Shown: positions 8,852 to 16,671, counted from the first letter of the stretch. The stretch: DNA of 28,790 bases from Pauljensenia sp902373545 (GCF_041432775.1 NZ_JAPWAG010000029.1:1-28790); one strand, 5' to 3'. Program-made: numbers and translations. Notes: generated by a model from the letters alone, not told the origin.

Positions 8852-9624
8852 GGTAGGACTCCCAGGTACGCGCAGAGCTCGATGACAATGACGCCAGCGA
8901 CGCACACGAGAGCGAGCGCGTCCCAGACGCTGGCCCGCAGCCGCGTCAGTGAGGTGGGAGGCGTGGGTCCCCCCAGGCCTCGGATGACGCTCGACGCCGC
9001 CAGGTCGTCGGCCACGCGCGCGATGGAGGACAGCAGAGGGACGAGGAAACGCTCCGCGATCACGAGGGGGTGGCGCAGAATACCGCGTATGCCGAGGTCG
9101 ACGCCCCGCATCTCCATCGCCTCGCGAATGGCGACCGCCTCCGCCCCAACCGTAGGGATCACACGGAACGCAACGGCGAGGGCGTCAACGAAGACGCGCG
9201 GCAGGTGAACCGCACGCAGTGCCGCTTTCATCTGACCGATCCGCGTCGTGCGGTACACGTAGAGGGCGAGGCCGAAGCCCGCGAAGAAACGCGCGAACCA
9301 GAATGCGATCGCGCTGCACGTGCCGATCACGAGGACCACGCCACGCGGCGACCCCATGCCCTCAAGCCACGCGACGAGGAGGGGCGAGCCGAGGCTGAAT
9401 GCGTCGCAGACGAGGCACCCGAGCCCGGTGCGCACTGCGGTGGTGACACTCACCTCCCACGCGAGGGCAAGCACTGCGAGGAGCTGCACAGCCAGCAGCG
9501 TGGATGTGGGGCTCGCGCGCATGACGAGCGCATTGAGGACGAGGAGGGCCAGAAGTTTTGTACGCGGATCAAGCTTGCTCGTCGCCTCGCCGGGGGCGGC
9601 CTCGGCGAGCGAGATCTCAGGCAA
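8848..9624 (-). CDS. ECF transporter transmembrane component T
   Basis: This 258-residue membrane protein has LDPRTKLLALLVLN near its start, several hydrophobic helices, and the two cytoplasmic coupling motifs of EcfT (AMEMRGVD and SSVIRGLGG, the Ala-Arg-Gly-type signatures that contact the ATPases). It links the ATPase pair to the S subunit. The start is uncertain. A TTG at 9624 overlaps the S-component stop by 8 bp and has GAAGG upstream; a GTG at 9675 would give a 59-bp overlap and a Cys/Ser-rich leader that looks like an out-of-frame reading of the upstream gene. The TTG is favoured. Confidence 0.9.
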   Translation of the reverse strand: MPEISLAEAAPGEATSKLDPRTKLLALLVLNALVMRASPTSTLLAVQLLAVLALAWEVSVTTAVRTGLGCLVCDAFSLGSPLLVAWLEGMGSPRGVVLVIGTCSAIAFWFARFFAGFGLALYVYRTTRIGQMKAALRAVHLPRVFVDALAVAFRVIPTVGAEAVAIREAMEMRGVDLGIRGILRHPLVIAERFLVPLLSSIARVADDLAASSVIRGLGGPTPPTSLTRLRASVWDALALVCVAGVIVIELCAYLGVLP

Positions 9625-10216
9625 CGCCGGCCTTCGCGAAGTGCTTGCGCAGCAGGAAGCGCCCGATGAATCCACCGATGCACGCGACGATCATCGCGAC
9701 GACAACCCAAGCGCCGATAACGGCGGGGCTAAAGAGCTCACGCATAGCATTCGCGTAGTCCTGGCCCATCTGGGACGCAACGTCCTCGTAATAGGGATCC
9801 GGAGCGAAGAAAATGGGGGCGAGCGGACCGATCATCCACAGGGAGAACAGCATGTATGCGGCGATGTTTCGAGGGGCACTGACGTAACCGCCACCGCGCG
9901 CGATGAGATCCCCCAGGAAACCGAGGATCAGGGTAACCGGAATGGTCACCCACGCGTGCCCGGTCACCACCATCAGGAAAGCGATAATGGCTCCCATGAC
10001 CGTGAGCGTGCCGAACATGCGCGAACGCACCAGCATCAGCATGACGACCGATCCGTTGAGCAGCAGTCCGACGATCCAGCCGACAAACATGAATGCGGGC
10101 CCGAAGAAGCCGAGCATTCCCGAGCACCACATGAGGACGAAGTAGACGGCGGTGAAAGCACCAATCGTGACGGCCGAGCGCGCCTTTGTGACGCCCGAAC
10201 CCGCAACCTGAGACAT
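9617..10216 (-). CDS. ECF transporter substrate-binding S component (MptD / Trep_Strep-like)
   Basis: The 199-residue product is almost entirely hydrophobic, with five or six membrane helices, and resembles the MptD/Trep_Strep family of putative S components (for example a conserved long loop with FAPDPYYEDVASQMGQDYA between the last helices). The S component binds the substrate and topples in the membrane to release it; the ligand of this family is not established. The ATG at 10216 has GAAGGG 8-10 nt upstream. It is the first gene of the five-gene operon, directly behind the -10 element and palindrome at 10242-10268. Confidence 0.85.
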   Translation of the reverse strand: MSQVAGSGVTKARSAVTIGAFTAVYFVLMWCSGMLGFFGPAFMFVGWIVGLLLNGSVVMLMLVRSRMFGTLTVMGAIIAFLMVVTGHAWVTIPVTLILGFLGDLIARGGGYVSAPRNIAAYMLFSLWMIGPLAPIFFAPDPYYEDVASQMGQDYANAMRELFSPAVIGAWVVVAMIVACIGGFIGRFLLRKHFAKAGVA

Positions 10217-10241
10217 TTTCGTGACCCTTCACGAACATAGG

Positions 10242-10268
10242 ATTATAGAAGCGAATTAAGGGTACCCT
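10242..10268 (-). promoter_or_regulatory. Promoter with overlapping operator for the ECF/ABC operon
   Basis: A perfect -10 TATAAT (minus strand, plus 10242-10247) stands 26 bp upstream of the S-component ATG. No good -35 exists at the expected distance; instead the perfect palindrome AGGGTACCCT (10259-10268), partly extended by TTA/ATT, covers that position. A repressor or activator binding there is likely. The site has only loose similarity to DtxR/IdeR iron boxes. Confidence 0.6.
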
Positions 10269-10340
10269 ATTTAGCGCCCAGACTATGTGACCTATGTCCC
10301 TTATCGCACGTTCAGGCCCGGATAGACGAGCCGTAGCCCC

Positions 10341-10380
10341 ACAAAGGCGGGGCCCCGCGCAGCGGTGCTGCGCGGGGCCC
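10341..10380 (-). terminator. Terminator after rplA
   Basis: A perfect 14-bp stem (GGGCCCCGCGCAGC / GCTGCGCGGGGCCC) with a 3-nt loop lies 25 bp past the rplA stop and is followed on the minus strand by CCGCCTTTGT. It separates the rplKA transcript from the ECF/ABC operon. Confidence 0.85.
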
Positions 10381-10404
10381 GGATGCTTCATCAGCGAGCG
10401 AGGC

Positions 10405-11112
10405 TCACTTCTCGATGAGGTCCTTGACCTTGGTGACATCCAGGGGGATGCCGGGGCCCATCGTCGTGGCGACGGCGCCCTTGAGCAGGTAGCGGCCCTT
10501 GGCGGAGGTCGGCTTGAGACGCAGCACCTCGTCCAGGACGGAGGCGTAGTTCTCGGTCAGCTGCTCGGCGGTGAAGGAGGCCTTGCCGACGATGAACGCC
10601 AGGTTGGCGTGCTTGTCGACGCGGAACTCGATACGGCCGCCCTTAATCTCCTTGACAGCCTTGGCGACGTCCATGGTCACGGTGCCGGTCTTGGGGTTCG
10701 GCATGAGGCCACGGGGGCCGAGGATACGGCCGAGGCGGCCAACCTTGCCCATCAGGTCGGGGGTAGCAACGGCGACATCGAAGTCGGTGTAGCCCTTGGC
10801 AACCTTCTCGATGAGCTCGTCGCCGCCGACCTCGTCGGCGCCTGCGTCGATCGCTTCCTGAGCGCGCGGACCAACGGCGAAGACCAAGACCCGGGCGGTC
10901 TTGCCGGTGCCGTGCGGCAGGGAAACGGTGCCACGGACCATCTGGTCCGCCTTGCGGGGGTCGACACCGAGTCGGAAGACGACCTCAACGGTCGAGTCAA
11001 ACTTGGTGACGGTGGTCTCCTTGGCCAGCTTCATGGCCTCGAAGGGGGTGTACAGCACGTCCGCGTGGACCTTCTCGGCCGCTGCGCGGTAGCTCTTGGA
11101 GCGCTTGGTCAT
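10405..11112 (-). CDS. rplA: Ribosomal protein L1
   Basis: The 235-residue protein (MTKRSKSYRAAAEKV) has the two-domain L1 layout: domain I split around domain II, with VSLPHGTGKTARVLVFA, the L1 signature region LGRILGPRGLMPNPKTGTV and the C-terminal TTMGPGIPLDV. L1 binds 23S rRNA at the E-site stalk and, in many bacteria, represses its own rplKA mRNA. The ATG at 11112 follows an AAGGAGAAG site. It lies 69 bp downstream of rplK. Confidence 0.98.
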   Translation of the reverse strand: MTKRSKSYRAAAEKVHADVLYTPFEAMKLAKETTVTKFDSTVEVVFRLGVDPRKADQMVRGTVSLPHGTGKTARVLVFAVGPRAQEAIDAGADEVGGDELIEKVAKGYTDFDVAVATPDLMGKVGRLGRILGPRGLMPNPKTGTVTMDVAKAVKEIKGGRIEFRVDKHANLAFIVGKASFTAEQLTENYASVLDEVLRLKPTSAKGRYLLKGAVATTMGPGIPLDVTKVKDLIEK

Positions 11113-11181
11113 TCTGCTTCTTCTCCTTGCAGTCGTGGGTGTCGGGCAGCGCCTGCCCTACCACGGGGGGGTTGGTTGTTG

Positions 11182-11613
11182 TCAGTCCTCGACGGTGATG
11201 CCCATGGAGCGGGCGGTACCGGCGATGATCTTGGCGGCGGCGTCGGCGTCGTTGGCGTTCAGGTCGGCCATCTTGGCCTCGCCGATCTCACGAGCCTGAG
11301 CCATGGTGATCGAACCAACCTTGGCGGTGTTCGGGGTGCCGGAACCCTTCTGGACGCCAGCAGCCTTCTTGATGAGCTGAGCGGCGGGCGGGGTCTTGAG
11401 GACGAACGTGAAAGTACGGTCCTCGTAGACGGTGATCTCAACGGGGATGATGTTTCCGCGCTGCGATTCGGTGGCCGCGTTGTACGCCTTGGTGAACTCG
11501 ACGATGTTCACACCGTGCTGGCCCAGTGCGGGGCCGACGGGGGGTGCAGGGGTGGCTGCACCGGCCGCGATCTGAAGCTTGATCAGGCCGGTGACCTTCT
11601 TCTTCTTTGCCAT
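11182..11613 (-). CDS. rplK: Ribosomal protein L11
   Basis: The 143-residue protein starts MAKKKKVTGLIKLQIAAG and has the N-terminal APPVGPALGQHGVNI motif of L11 plus the C-terminal rRNA-binding domain ending ARSMGITVED. L11 sits at the GTPase-associated centre and is the binding site region for thiopeptides and RelA activation. The ATG at 11613 matches the family start; an in-frame extension to 11685 is non-homologous. The ribosome-binding site is weak (AGAAAG). Confidence 0.98.
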   Translation of the reverse strand: MAKKKKVTGLIKLQIAAGAATPAPPVGPALGQHGVNIVEFTKAYNAATESQRGNIIPVEITVYEDRTFTFVLKTPPAAQLIKKAAGVQKGSGTPNTAKVGSITMAQAREIGEAKMADLNANDADAAAKIIAGTARSMGITVED

Positions 11614-11680
11614 GAATGCGGGTCTTTCTACTGAAGTTCTGGCCGACGGATGCCGACCAGGGCGGAGCGTCAGGGGCGGA

Positions 11681-11699
11681 CCCACTGGGGCTCAGTGGG
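11681..11699 (-). promoter_or_regulatory. Hairpin in the rplK leader
   Basis: A perfect inverted repeat CCCACTG-GGGCT-CAGTGGG lies 68 bp upstream of the rplK start, in the 161-bp nusG-rplK spacer. No T tract follows, so a regulatory mRNA structure (for example an L1 target) fits better than a terminator. The role is inferred. Confidence 0.4.
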
Positions 11700-11774
11700 C
11701 ACAGTGCACCCAACGCACACAAATATGCATGATAACTCCAACCCGGCCTCGTTCCCAAGTCCGGGTGGGTGACA

Positions 11775-12563
11775 TCACTGCTCGAGCTTCTCCACCTGGT
11801 CGAAGCCGAGCTCGAGCGGCGTTTCGCGCTCGAAGATGGTGACGAGCACCTTGAGCTTCTGGGTTTCGGGCATAATCTCGGAGATCGTGGCCGACATGGT
11901 CTCGAAGGGGCCGTCGGTGACGGTGACGATCTCGCCGACCTCGAACTGGGTCTGGACGGCCTGCACGGGCGCGGGCTGATCCTTGGCGGCCTCGGCAGCT
12001 TCCTCGAGGACGTTGGGCGTCAGGAGCATAACAACCTCGTCGATGGACAGCGGCACCGGGTTGTGCTGGTCGCCCACGAAGCCGGTGACGGCGGGGGTTT
12101 CCTTCACGACGCGGTAGGAGGCCTCGTTGAAGTCCATGCAGACGATCGCGTAGCCGGGGATGCGCACGTGGCGCACGCGCTTCTTCGCGTTGCCGCGGTA
12201 CTCCATGACGTACTCGTCCGGAACCTCGACGGCGAAGATGTAATCTTCCATGTTCTGCGTCGTGATGCGCTGCTCAAGGTTCGCCTTGACCTTGCGCTCG
12301 TGGCCCGAGTAGGTGTGGATGACGTACCAGTCGCCGGGGGACATGTAGAGCTTGCGGCGCAGCTTGGCGATCGCTTCCTCTTCCGGCGAGGCCGGGGCTG
12401 CTTCTTCGGGGGCGCCATCCTCGGCGGCCTCGTCCTGGGAGGCCTCCTGCTCAGGAGCCTCAACCTCAGCGGGGGCGTCGGCGGCGGTCTCTTCGGCGGG
12501 CGCCGCGGCGGCATCCAGCTCGGTTTCGACGGTCAGGTCTTCGGTGTACTTGTCGTCACTCAC
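11775..12563 (-). CDS. nusG: Transcription termination/antitermination factor NusG
   Basis: The 262-residue protein has a long acidic Ala/Glu-rich extension (residues 1 to about 65), as often seen in actinobacteria, then the NGN domain from about residue 78 (GDWYVIHTYSGHERKVKANL, VRHVRIPGYAIVCMD, TGFVGD) and a C-terminal KOW domain (FEVGEIVTVTDGPFETM, ending GFDQVEKLEQ). NusG binds the RNA polymerase clamp and couples transcription to Rho or ribosomes. The GTG at 12563 has AGGAGG 8 nt upstream. It follows secE in the standard order. Confidence 0.97.
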   Translation of the reverse strand: MSDDKYTEDLTVETELDAAAAPAEETAADAPAEVEAPEQEASQDEAAEDGAPEEAAPASPEEEAIAKLRRKLYMSPGDWYVIHTYSGHERKVKANLEQRITTQNMEDYIFAVEVPDEYVMEYRGNAKKRVRHVRIPGYAIVCMDFNEASYRVVKETPAVTGFVGDQHNPVPLSIDEVVMLLTPNVLEEAAEAAKDQPAPVQAVQTQFEVGEIVTVTDGPFETMSATISEIMPETQKLKVLVTIFERETPLELGFDQVEKLEQ

Positions 12564-12598
12564 GACTATTCCTCCTGGAAATGGGGCCGGACCGTGAA

Positions 12599-12632
12599 AG
12601 AAACCCGCCTGCAGGTTCCTGCGGGCGGGTTC
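12599..12632 (-). terminator. Terminator-like hairpin between secE and nusG
   Basis: An outer AACCCGCC/GGGCGGGTT stem with an inner CGCAGG/CCTGCA stem lies just past the secE stop, followed by TTTCTTTC on the minus strand. It may partly attenuate readthrough into nusG. Confidence 0.5.
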
Positions 12633-12639
12633 GTCGGTC

Positions 12640-12936
12640 TCAGCCGAAGATCAATGCACTTAGCTTACCGAATCCGAAGTCGAGTAGGCCAGCGAAAAGC
12701 ATGATTGCGGCGACAAACACAACGACGACAACGAAGTACGTCCAGGTTTCCGAAGCGGTGGGGTAGGTCACCTTCTTCATCTCGTCGATGACCTGCTTGA
12801 TGAAGAGGAAGATGCCCGCGAAGAAACCAGGCTTCTTCTTCTGATCCTTGACGGCGTCATCACGCTTGCGCGTTGCGCTCGTCTTCGTACGATCTCGGCG
12901 CGAGGATTCGACGTCCGAGGCTTTTTCTGCGGCCAT
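12640..12936 (-). CDS. secE: Preprotein translocase subunit SecE
   Basis: The 98-residue protein has a charged, hydrophilic N-terminus, the conserved amphipathic helix with EMKKVTYPT (residues 52-60), and one C-terminal membrane helix (about 66-86, WTYFVVVVVFVAAIMLFAGL). SecE clamps SecY in the translocon. The ATG at 12936 is preceded by CAGGAGGA. It lies 34 bp downstream of tRNA-Trp and is probably cotranscribed with it. Confidence 0.96.
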   Translation of the reverse strand: MAAEKASDVESSRRDRTKTSATRKRDDAVKDQKKKPGFFAGIFLFIKQVIDEMKKVTYPTASETWTYFVVVVVFVAAIMLFAGLLDFGFGKLSALIFG

Positions 12937-12970
12937 GGGAATCCTCCTGCGAAAATATAAGCCTTATCCG

Positions 12971-13043
12971 CAGGGCAGGCGGGACTCGAACCCACAACCG
13001 CCGGTTTTGGAGACCGGTGCGCTACCAATTGCGCCACTGCCCT
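12971..13043 (-). tRNA. tRNA-Trp (CCA)
   Basis: The minus-strand cloverleaf has acceptor AGGGCAG/CTGCCCT, anticodon loop CTCCAAA giving anticodon CCA, T-loop GGTTCGAGTCC and discriminator G. The terminal CCA is not encoded. tRNA-Trp upstream of secE-nusG is the common actinobacterial order. Confidence 0.95.
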
Positions 13044-13066
13044 ACGCAGGAAAACCTGCCTGAGAA

Positions 13067-13096
13067 ACATTAGTGGATACCCTGCGACTTTGTCCA
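13067..13096 (-). promoter_or_regulatory. Probable promoter of tRNA-Trp-secE-nusG
   Basis: Minus-strand TGGACA (13091-13096) and TAATGT (13067-13072) are 18 bp apart and end 24 bp before the tRNA. Both hexamers differ from consensus at one or two positions. Confidence 0.45.
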
Positions 13097-13224
13097 ACCG
13101 AGTGTGACCCCATCTCCACACAAACCCCGGAATCTCAACCAAGGCCTCGTAAATGAGAGGTAGCCCACGTGCGCATTGCGGGGGCGAAAACCCGCGCGGG
13201 CGCGCGACGTGGGACCATGGAGGG

Positions 13225-14430
13225 GTGACCAATACACCTCGCACCCGTGTCTCTGATCGTTTCAACGCCATCACGCCGTCCGCGACCTTGGCCGTGGACG
13301 CGAAGGCTAAGGCCCTCAAGGCCGCCGGCCGCCCCGTGATCGGCTTCGGCGCTGGCGAACCCGACTTCGCCACGCCCGACTACATTGTCGAGGCCGCCGT
13401 GAAGGCCGCGCGCAACCCCGCGATGCACCGCTACACGCCCGCCGCCGGCCTGCCGGCACTGCGCGAGGCCATCGCGGAAAAGACCCTGCGCGACTCCGGC
13501 TACGAGGTCTCCCCCGCCGACATCGTCGTGACCAACGGCGGCAAGCAGGCCGTGTTCCAGGCCTTCGCCGCGCTGCTGGGCCCCGGCGACGAGGCCATCC
13601 TGCCGACCCCCTACTGGACCACGTACCCCGAGGTCGTCAAGCTCGCCGGTGCGACCCCCGTCGAGGTGTTCGCGGGCGCCGACCAGGACTACAAGGTGAG
13701 CGTCGAGCAGCTCGAGGCCGCGCGCACCCCTCGCACGAAGGTCCTCCTCATGTGCTCGCCGTCCAACCCGACGGGCAGCGTCTACACACCCGAGGAACTG
13801 ACCGCGATCGGCCAGTGGGCGCTCGAGCACGGCATCTGGGTCATTTCGGATGAGATCTACGAGCACCTGCTCTACGAGGACGCGCAGACCGCGCACATCG
13901 TCAAGCTCGTCCCCGAGCTGGCCGACCAGTCCGTGATCCTCAACGGCGTGGCCAAGACCTACGCGATGACCGGCTGGCGAGTGGGCTGGATGATCGGCCC
14001 CTCCGACGTCATCAAGGCCGCGCTGTCCTTCCAGTCGCACCTGACCTCCAACGTCAACAACATCGCCCAGGAGGCCGCGCGCGCCGCCGTGTCCGGCTCC
14101 CTGGACGCCGTGGACGAGATGCGCGTCGCCTTCGACCGCCGCCGCCGCACGATCGTTGACATGCTGCGCCAGATCGACGGCTTCGACGTTCCCACCCCGA
14201 AGGGCGCGTTCTACGTCTACCCCTCCGTCGAGCGCCTGCTGGGTCGCGACATCCGCGGCCGCGTCGCCAACACGTCGGGCGAGCTCGCGGACCTGATCCT
14301 CGACGAGGTTGAGGTCGCGGCCGTGCCCGGCGAGGCCTTCGGCCCCTCCGGCTTCCTGCGCTTCTCCTACGCCCTGGCCGACGACGACCTCGTCGAGGGC
14401 ATCACCCGAGTGCAGGAGCTCTTCGCCTGA
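13225..14430 (+). CDS. Class I/II PLP-dependent aminotransferase (aspartate aminotransferase-like)
   Basis: The 401-residue enzyme has fold-type I features: GFGAGEPDFATPDYI, YTPAAGLPALREAIA, TNGGKQAVF, PTPYWTTYPE, SPSNPTGSVYTPEEL, DEIYEHLLY, and the PLP-lysine segment NGVAKTYAMTGWRVGWM with a later FLRFSYA carrying a substrate-carboxylate arginine. It most likely transfers amino groups between aspartate and 2-oxoglutarate (subgroup I). The GTG at 13225 gives the family length. GGAGG lies only 1-2 nt before it, too close for normal use, so a leaderless start or the in-frame GTG at 13249 should be considered. Its TGA overlaps the next ATG (TGATG). Confidence 0.92.
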   Translation: MTNTPRTRVSDRFNAITPSATLAVDAKAKALKAAGRPVIGFGAGEPDFATPDYIVEAAVKAARNPAMHRYTPAAGLPALREAIAEKTLRDSGYEVSPADIVVTNGGKQAVFQAFAALLGPGDEAILPTPYWTTYPEVVKLAGATPVEVFAGADQDYKVSVEQLEAARTPRTKVLLMCSPSNPTGSVYTPEELTAIGQWALEHGIWVISDEIYEHLLYEDAQTAHIVKLVPELADQSVILNGVAKTYAMTGWRVGWMIGPSDVIKAALSFQSHLTSNVNNIAQEAARAAVSGSLDAVDEMRVAFDRRRRTIVDMLRQIDGFDVPTPKGAFYVYPSVERLLGRDIRGRVANTSGELADLILDEVEVAAVPGEAFGPSGFLRFSYALADDDLVEGITRVQELFA

Positions 14431-15239
14431 TGCACGTCACGTTCGAACGGACAGGCGAGGAGACGCCCTTCGGAACCGTCCTCCTCTCCCACGGGTACGC
14501 CGAGCACTCCGGACGCTACGCCCACCTGCGCTCCGCGCTCACCCGCGCCGGATACGACGTCGCGTTCTACGACCACACGGGCCACGGGACCTCCGAGGGT
14601 CCCCGCGCCCGCGTGGACGTGGGCGCCCTCATCCGCGACTTCGGCGACGCGCGCCGGGCGACCCTCGCCCACGCGCGCACCCCCGACCTGTTCCTGTTCG
14701 GACACTCAATGGGTGGCCTCATCGCGGCCGCATCGACCATCCTGGACCCGACGCGGCTGCGCGGCACGGTTCTGTCCGCGCCCGCGCTGCGCCCCCTCCC
14801 CCACGTCGCCCCCTCCCGTGCCCGCGCACTCCTGCCGATCGCGAGGCTGAGCCCCGGCCTCGTCGTGGCGAAGGGAGCCTCCGAGATGGAGGTCTCTCCC
14901 CTGTCGCGCGACCCGCAGGTCCAGCGCGACTTCGACGCCGACCCGCTCACCTACAAGGGCGGCGTGCCGATCCTGACAGGCGCGACCATGATCCTCCAGG
15001 GCGACGAGGTCCTCAAGCGCGCCGCCCGCCTCACCACCCCGACCCTGGTCATGCACGGATCCGGGGACCTCATGGTTGACCTGCGCGGCTCGCGCGACTT
15101 CGTGCGCGCCGCCCGCGGCGCTCACCCCAACGCGGACGTGCACCTGCGCATCGTCGACGGCGCGTACCACGAGCTGCTCAACGAGCCCGAAGGCCCCGGC
15201 CTGATCCGCGACATCATCAGCTGGCTCGGGGAGCACTAG
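14430..15239 (+). CDS. Alpha/beta hydrolase, monoglyceride-lipase / lysophospholipase-like
   Basis: The 269-residue protein has the serine-hydrolase core: oxyanion region LLSHGYAEHSGRY, DHTGHGTSEG, nucleophile elbow GHSMGG with Ser93, candidate acid Asp213 in HGSGDLMVD, and His247 in DGAYHELLNE. This set matches the Hydrolase_4 (monoacylglycerol lipase/lysophospholipase) family. No signal peptide is seen, so it is likely cytosolic. It is translationally coupled to the aminotransferase (TGATG) and ends 3 bp before the deaminase gene, so the three form one transcript although no shared pathway is evident. Confidence 0.9.
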   Translation: MHVTFERTGEETPFGTVLLSHGYAEHSGRYAHLRSALTRAGYDVAFYDHTGHGTSEGPRARVDVGALIRDFGDARRATLAHARTPDLFLFGHSMGGLIAAASTILDPTRLRGTVLSAPALRPLPHVAPSRARALLPIARLSPGLVVAKGASEMEVSPLSRDPQVQRDFDADPLTYKGGVPILTGATMILQGDEVLKRAARLTTPTLVMHGSGDLMVDLRGSRDFVRAARGAHPNADVHLRIVDGAYHELLNEPEGPGLIRDIISWLGEH

Positions 15240-15242
15240 GCC

Positions 15243-16325
15243 GTGGACGCGCCCGCTGTCCCCAACCTGACGGCGCCGCGCCCCACGCCTGCGGGCAGGC
15301 GCGACCTGTCGACCCTGCCCAAAGCTCACCTGCACCTGCATTTCACGGGGGCCATGCGCCCCTCAACGATGGTGAACATGGCACGCACACAGGGCGTGCG
15401 CCTGCCCCCGAACCTGCTGCACGTCGACGCGGCGTCGATGCCGGCAGACGGGCGCGGATGGTTCCGTTTCCAGCGCGCCTATGATTCCGCGCGTCACCTC
15501 GTGCGCTCCGAGGCCGCGATGCGCCGCCTCATCCGCGAGGCCGCGGAGGACGACGCCGCCGAAGGCTCCGTGCGCATGGAGATTCAGGCCGACCCGACCA
15601 GCTATGCGCCCTACGTCGGCGGCATCACCCCCGCGCTCGAGATCATCATCGACGAGGCCCGCTCCGCCTCGCGCGATACCGGTGTCGACATCGGTGTGAT
15701 CGTCGCGGCCTCGCGCATGAAGCATCCCTTGGACGCGCGCACCCTCGCGCGCCTGGCCGCTTCGTTCGCGGGCGACGGCCCCGGCGAGGTCGTGGGTTTT
15801 GGCCTGTCGAACGACGAGCGTGTGGGTTCGACGGCTTCTTTTGCCCCTGCGTTCCGCATCGCGCGCCGCGCCGGGCTCGTGGGCGTTCCGCACGGCGGCG
15901 AGCTCCTGGGGCCTTCCTCCGTGCGCGAGGTTGTCTCCGCTTTGGCACCCGCCCGCCTCGGGCACGGGGTGCGCACCAGCGAAGATCCGGCGCTCCTGCG
16001 CGCCGTCATCGACGAGGGCATCGCCCTGGAGGTGTGTCCCACGTCGAACGTGCACCTGGGCGTGTACACGGACTTTTCGCAGGTGCCGCTGCCGACTCTG
16101 TTGTCTGCCGGGGCTACCGTTGCGCTGGCTGCCGACGACCCGCTGCTGTTCCGCTCGCGCCTGGTCGCCCAGTACGAGGTCGCGCGCGACGTGTTTGGGC
16201 TGTCCGACGAAGCCTTGGCGTCTCTGGCACGTTCGTCGATCGACGCGTCGCTGGCCTCGCCCTCGCGCAAGGCGGCCTGGAAGGCCGACATCGATGCGTG
16301 GCTGGCGACGGAGCCTGCAGCGTAG
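15243..16325 (+). CDS. Adenosine deaminase-family amidohydrolase
   Basis: The 360-residue protein carries the metal and catalytic motifs of the family: HLH (His31, His33) near the N-terminus, VPHGGELLG (catalytic Glu), RLGHGVRT, CPTSNVHLG and the metal-binding LAADDPLLF. It would deaminate adenosine or a related aminopurine nucleoside with Zn. One departure: the HLDG motif after the metal histidines reads HFTG, replacing the Asp that touches the ribose 5'-OH in classical enzymes, so the substrate may differ. The GTG at 15243 lies 3 bp after the lipase stop. Confidence 0.9.
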   Translation: MDAPAVPNLTAPRPTPAGRRDLSTLPKAHLHLHFTGAMRPSTMVNMARTQGVRLPPNLLHVDAASMPADGRGWFRFQRAYDSARHLVRSEAAMRRLIREAAEDDAAEGSVRMEIQADPTSYAPYVGGITPALEIIIDEARSASRDTGVDIGVIVAASRMKHPLDARTLARLAASFAGDGPGEVVGFGLSNDERVGSTASFAPAFRIARRAGLVGVPHGGELLGPSSVREVVSALAPARLGHGVRTSEDPALLRAVIDEGIALEVCPTSNVHLGVYTDFSQVPLPTLLSAGATVALAADDPLLFRSRLVAQYEVARDVFGLSDEALASLARSSIDASLASPSRKAAWKADIDAWLATEPAA

Positions 16326-16379
16326 TGCTGCGGCCCCCGCGGCGTAGTGCCTGTGTGGGGTGCGCACCTGATCTGTGAG

Positions 16380-16468
16380 GTGCTGCCCGCGCGCGAGCAA
16401 CAACGGTGTAGCTAGTGCGATTAGCGTCTCATTTGATTGAGTGCTACCCGCGCGCGAGCAACAACGGT
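16380..16468. repeat. Pair of 28-bp direct repeats
   Basis: A 28-bp sequence (GTGCTGCCCGCGCGCGAGCA followed by ACAACGGT) at 16380-16407 recurs at 16441-16468 with one substitution (A for G at position 6). The copies are 61 bp apart. They lie just past the deaminase gene at the entry to the repeat island. Confidence 0.85.
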
Positions 16469-16508
16469 TGTCACGCGAGGCAGCGCGCAGCAGCTGTTTC
16501 TCACCGCC

Positions 16509-16544
16509 CTCACGATTCTCACGATTCTCACGACTCTCACGATT
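16509..16544. repeat. 9-bp tandem repeat
   Basis: Four contiguous copies of CTCACGATT, the third reading CTCACGACT. This is a microsatellite-like tract just before the first 106-bp MITE-like element. Confidence 0.8.
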
Positions 16545-16565
16545 CGGCACGTTTACCCATAAATG

Positions 16566-16671
16566 TCGCACGTAATTCCCCCACGCCTCTTTCAAACTTT
16601 GAAATCGGATCGTTGATATTCCGCGGTTTTCAAGGCGTGTCCCAGAACACGCTTCGGGGAATTACGTGCGA
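16566..16671 (+). mobile_element. 106-bp MITE-like element, copy A
   Basis: The element has perfect 16-bp terminal inverted repeats TCGCACGTAATTCCCC / GGGGAATTACGTGCGA and an internal dyad (CACGCC...GGCGTG, TTTCAAACTTTGAAA, GTGTCCCAGAACAC). This copy is flanked on both sides by AAATGT if the repeat is taken as CGCACG...CGTGCG, a possible 6-bp target duplication. It codes for nothing and lies 145 bp upstream of the toxin-antitoxin start. Confidence 0.8.

Noticed and set aside
10259..10268. Confirmed iron box (DtxR/IdeR)
   Set aside because: Only the AGGGTACCCT core is palindromic; the outer TTAGG/CCTAA parts of the consensus are not met well enough to name the regulator.
13135..14040. Minus-strand 301-residue frame
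   Set aside because: It is antisense to the aminotransferase and lacks any recognisable domain.
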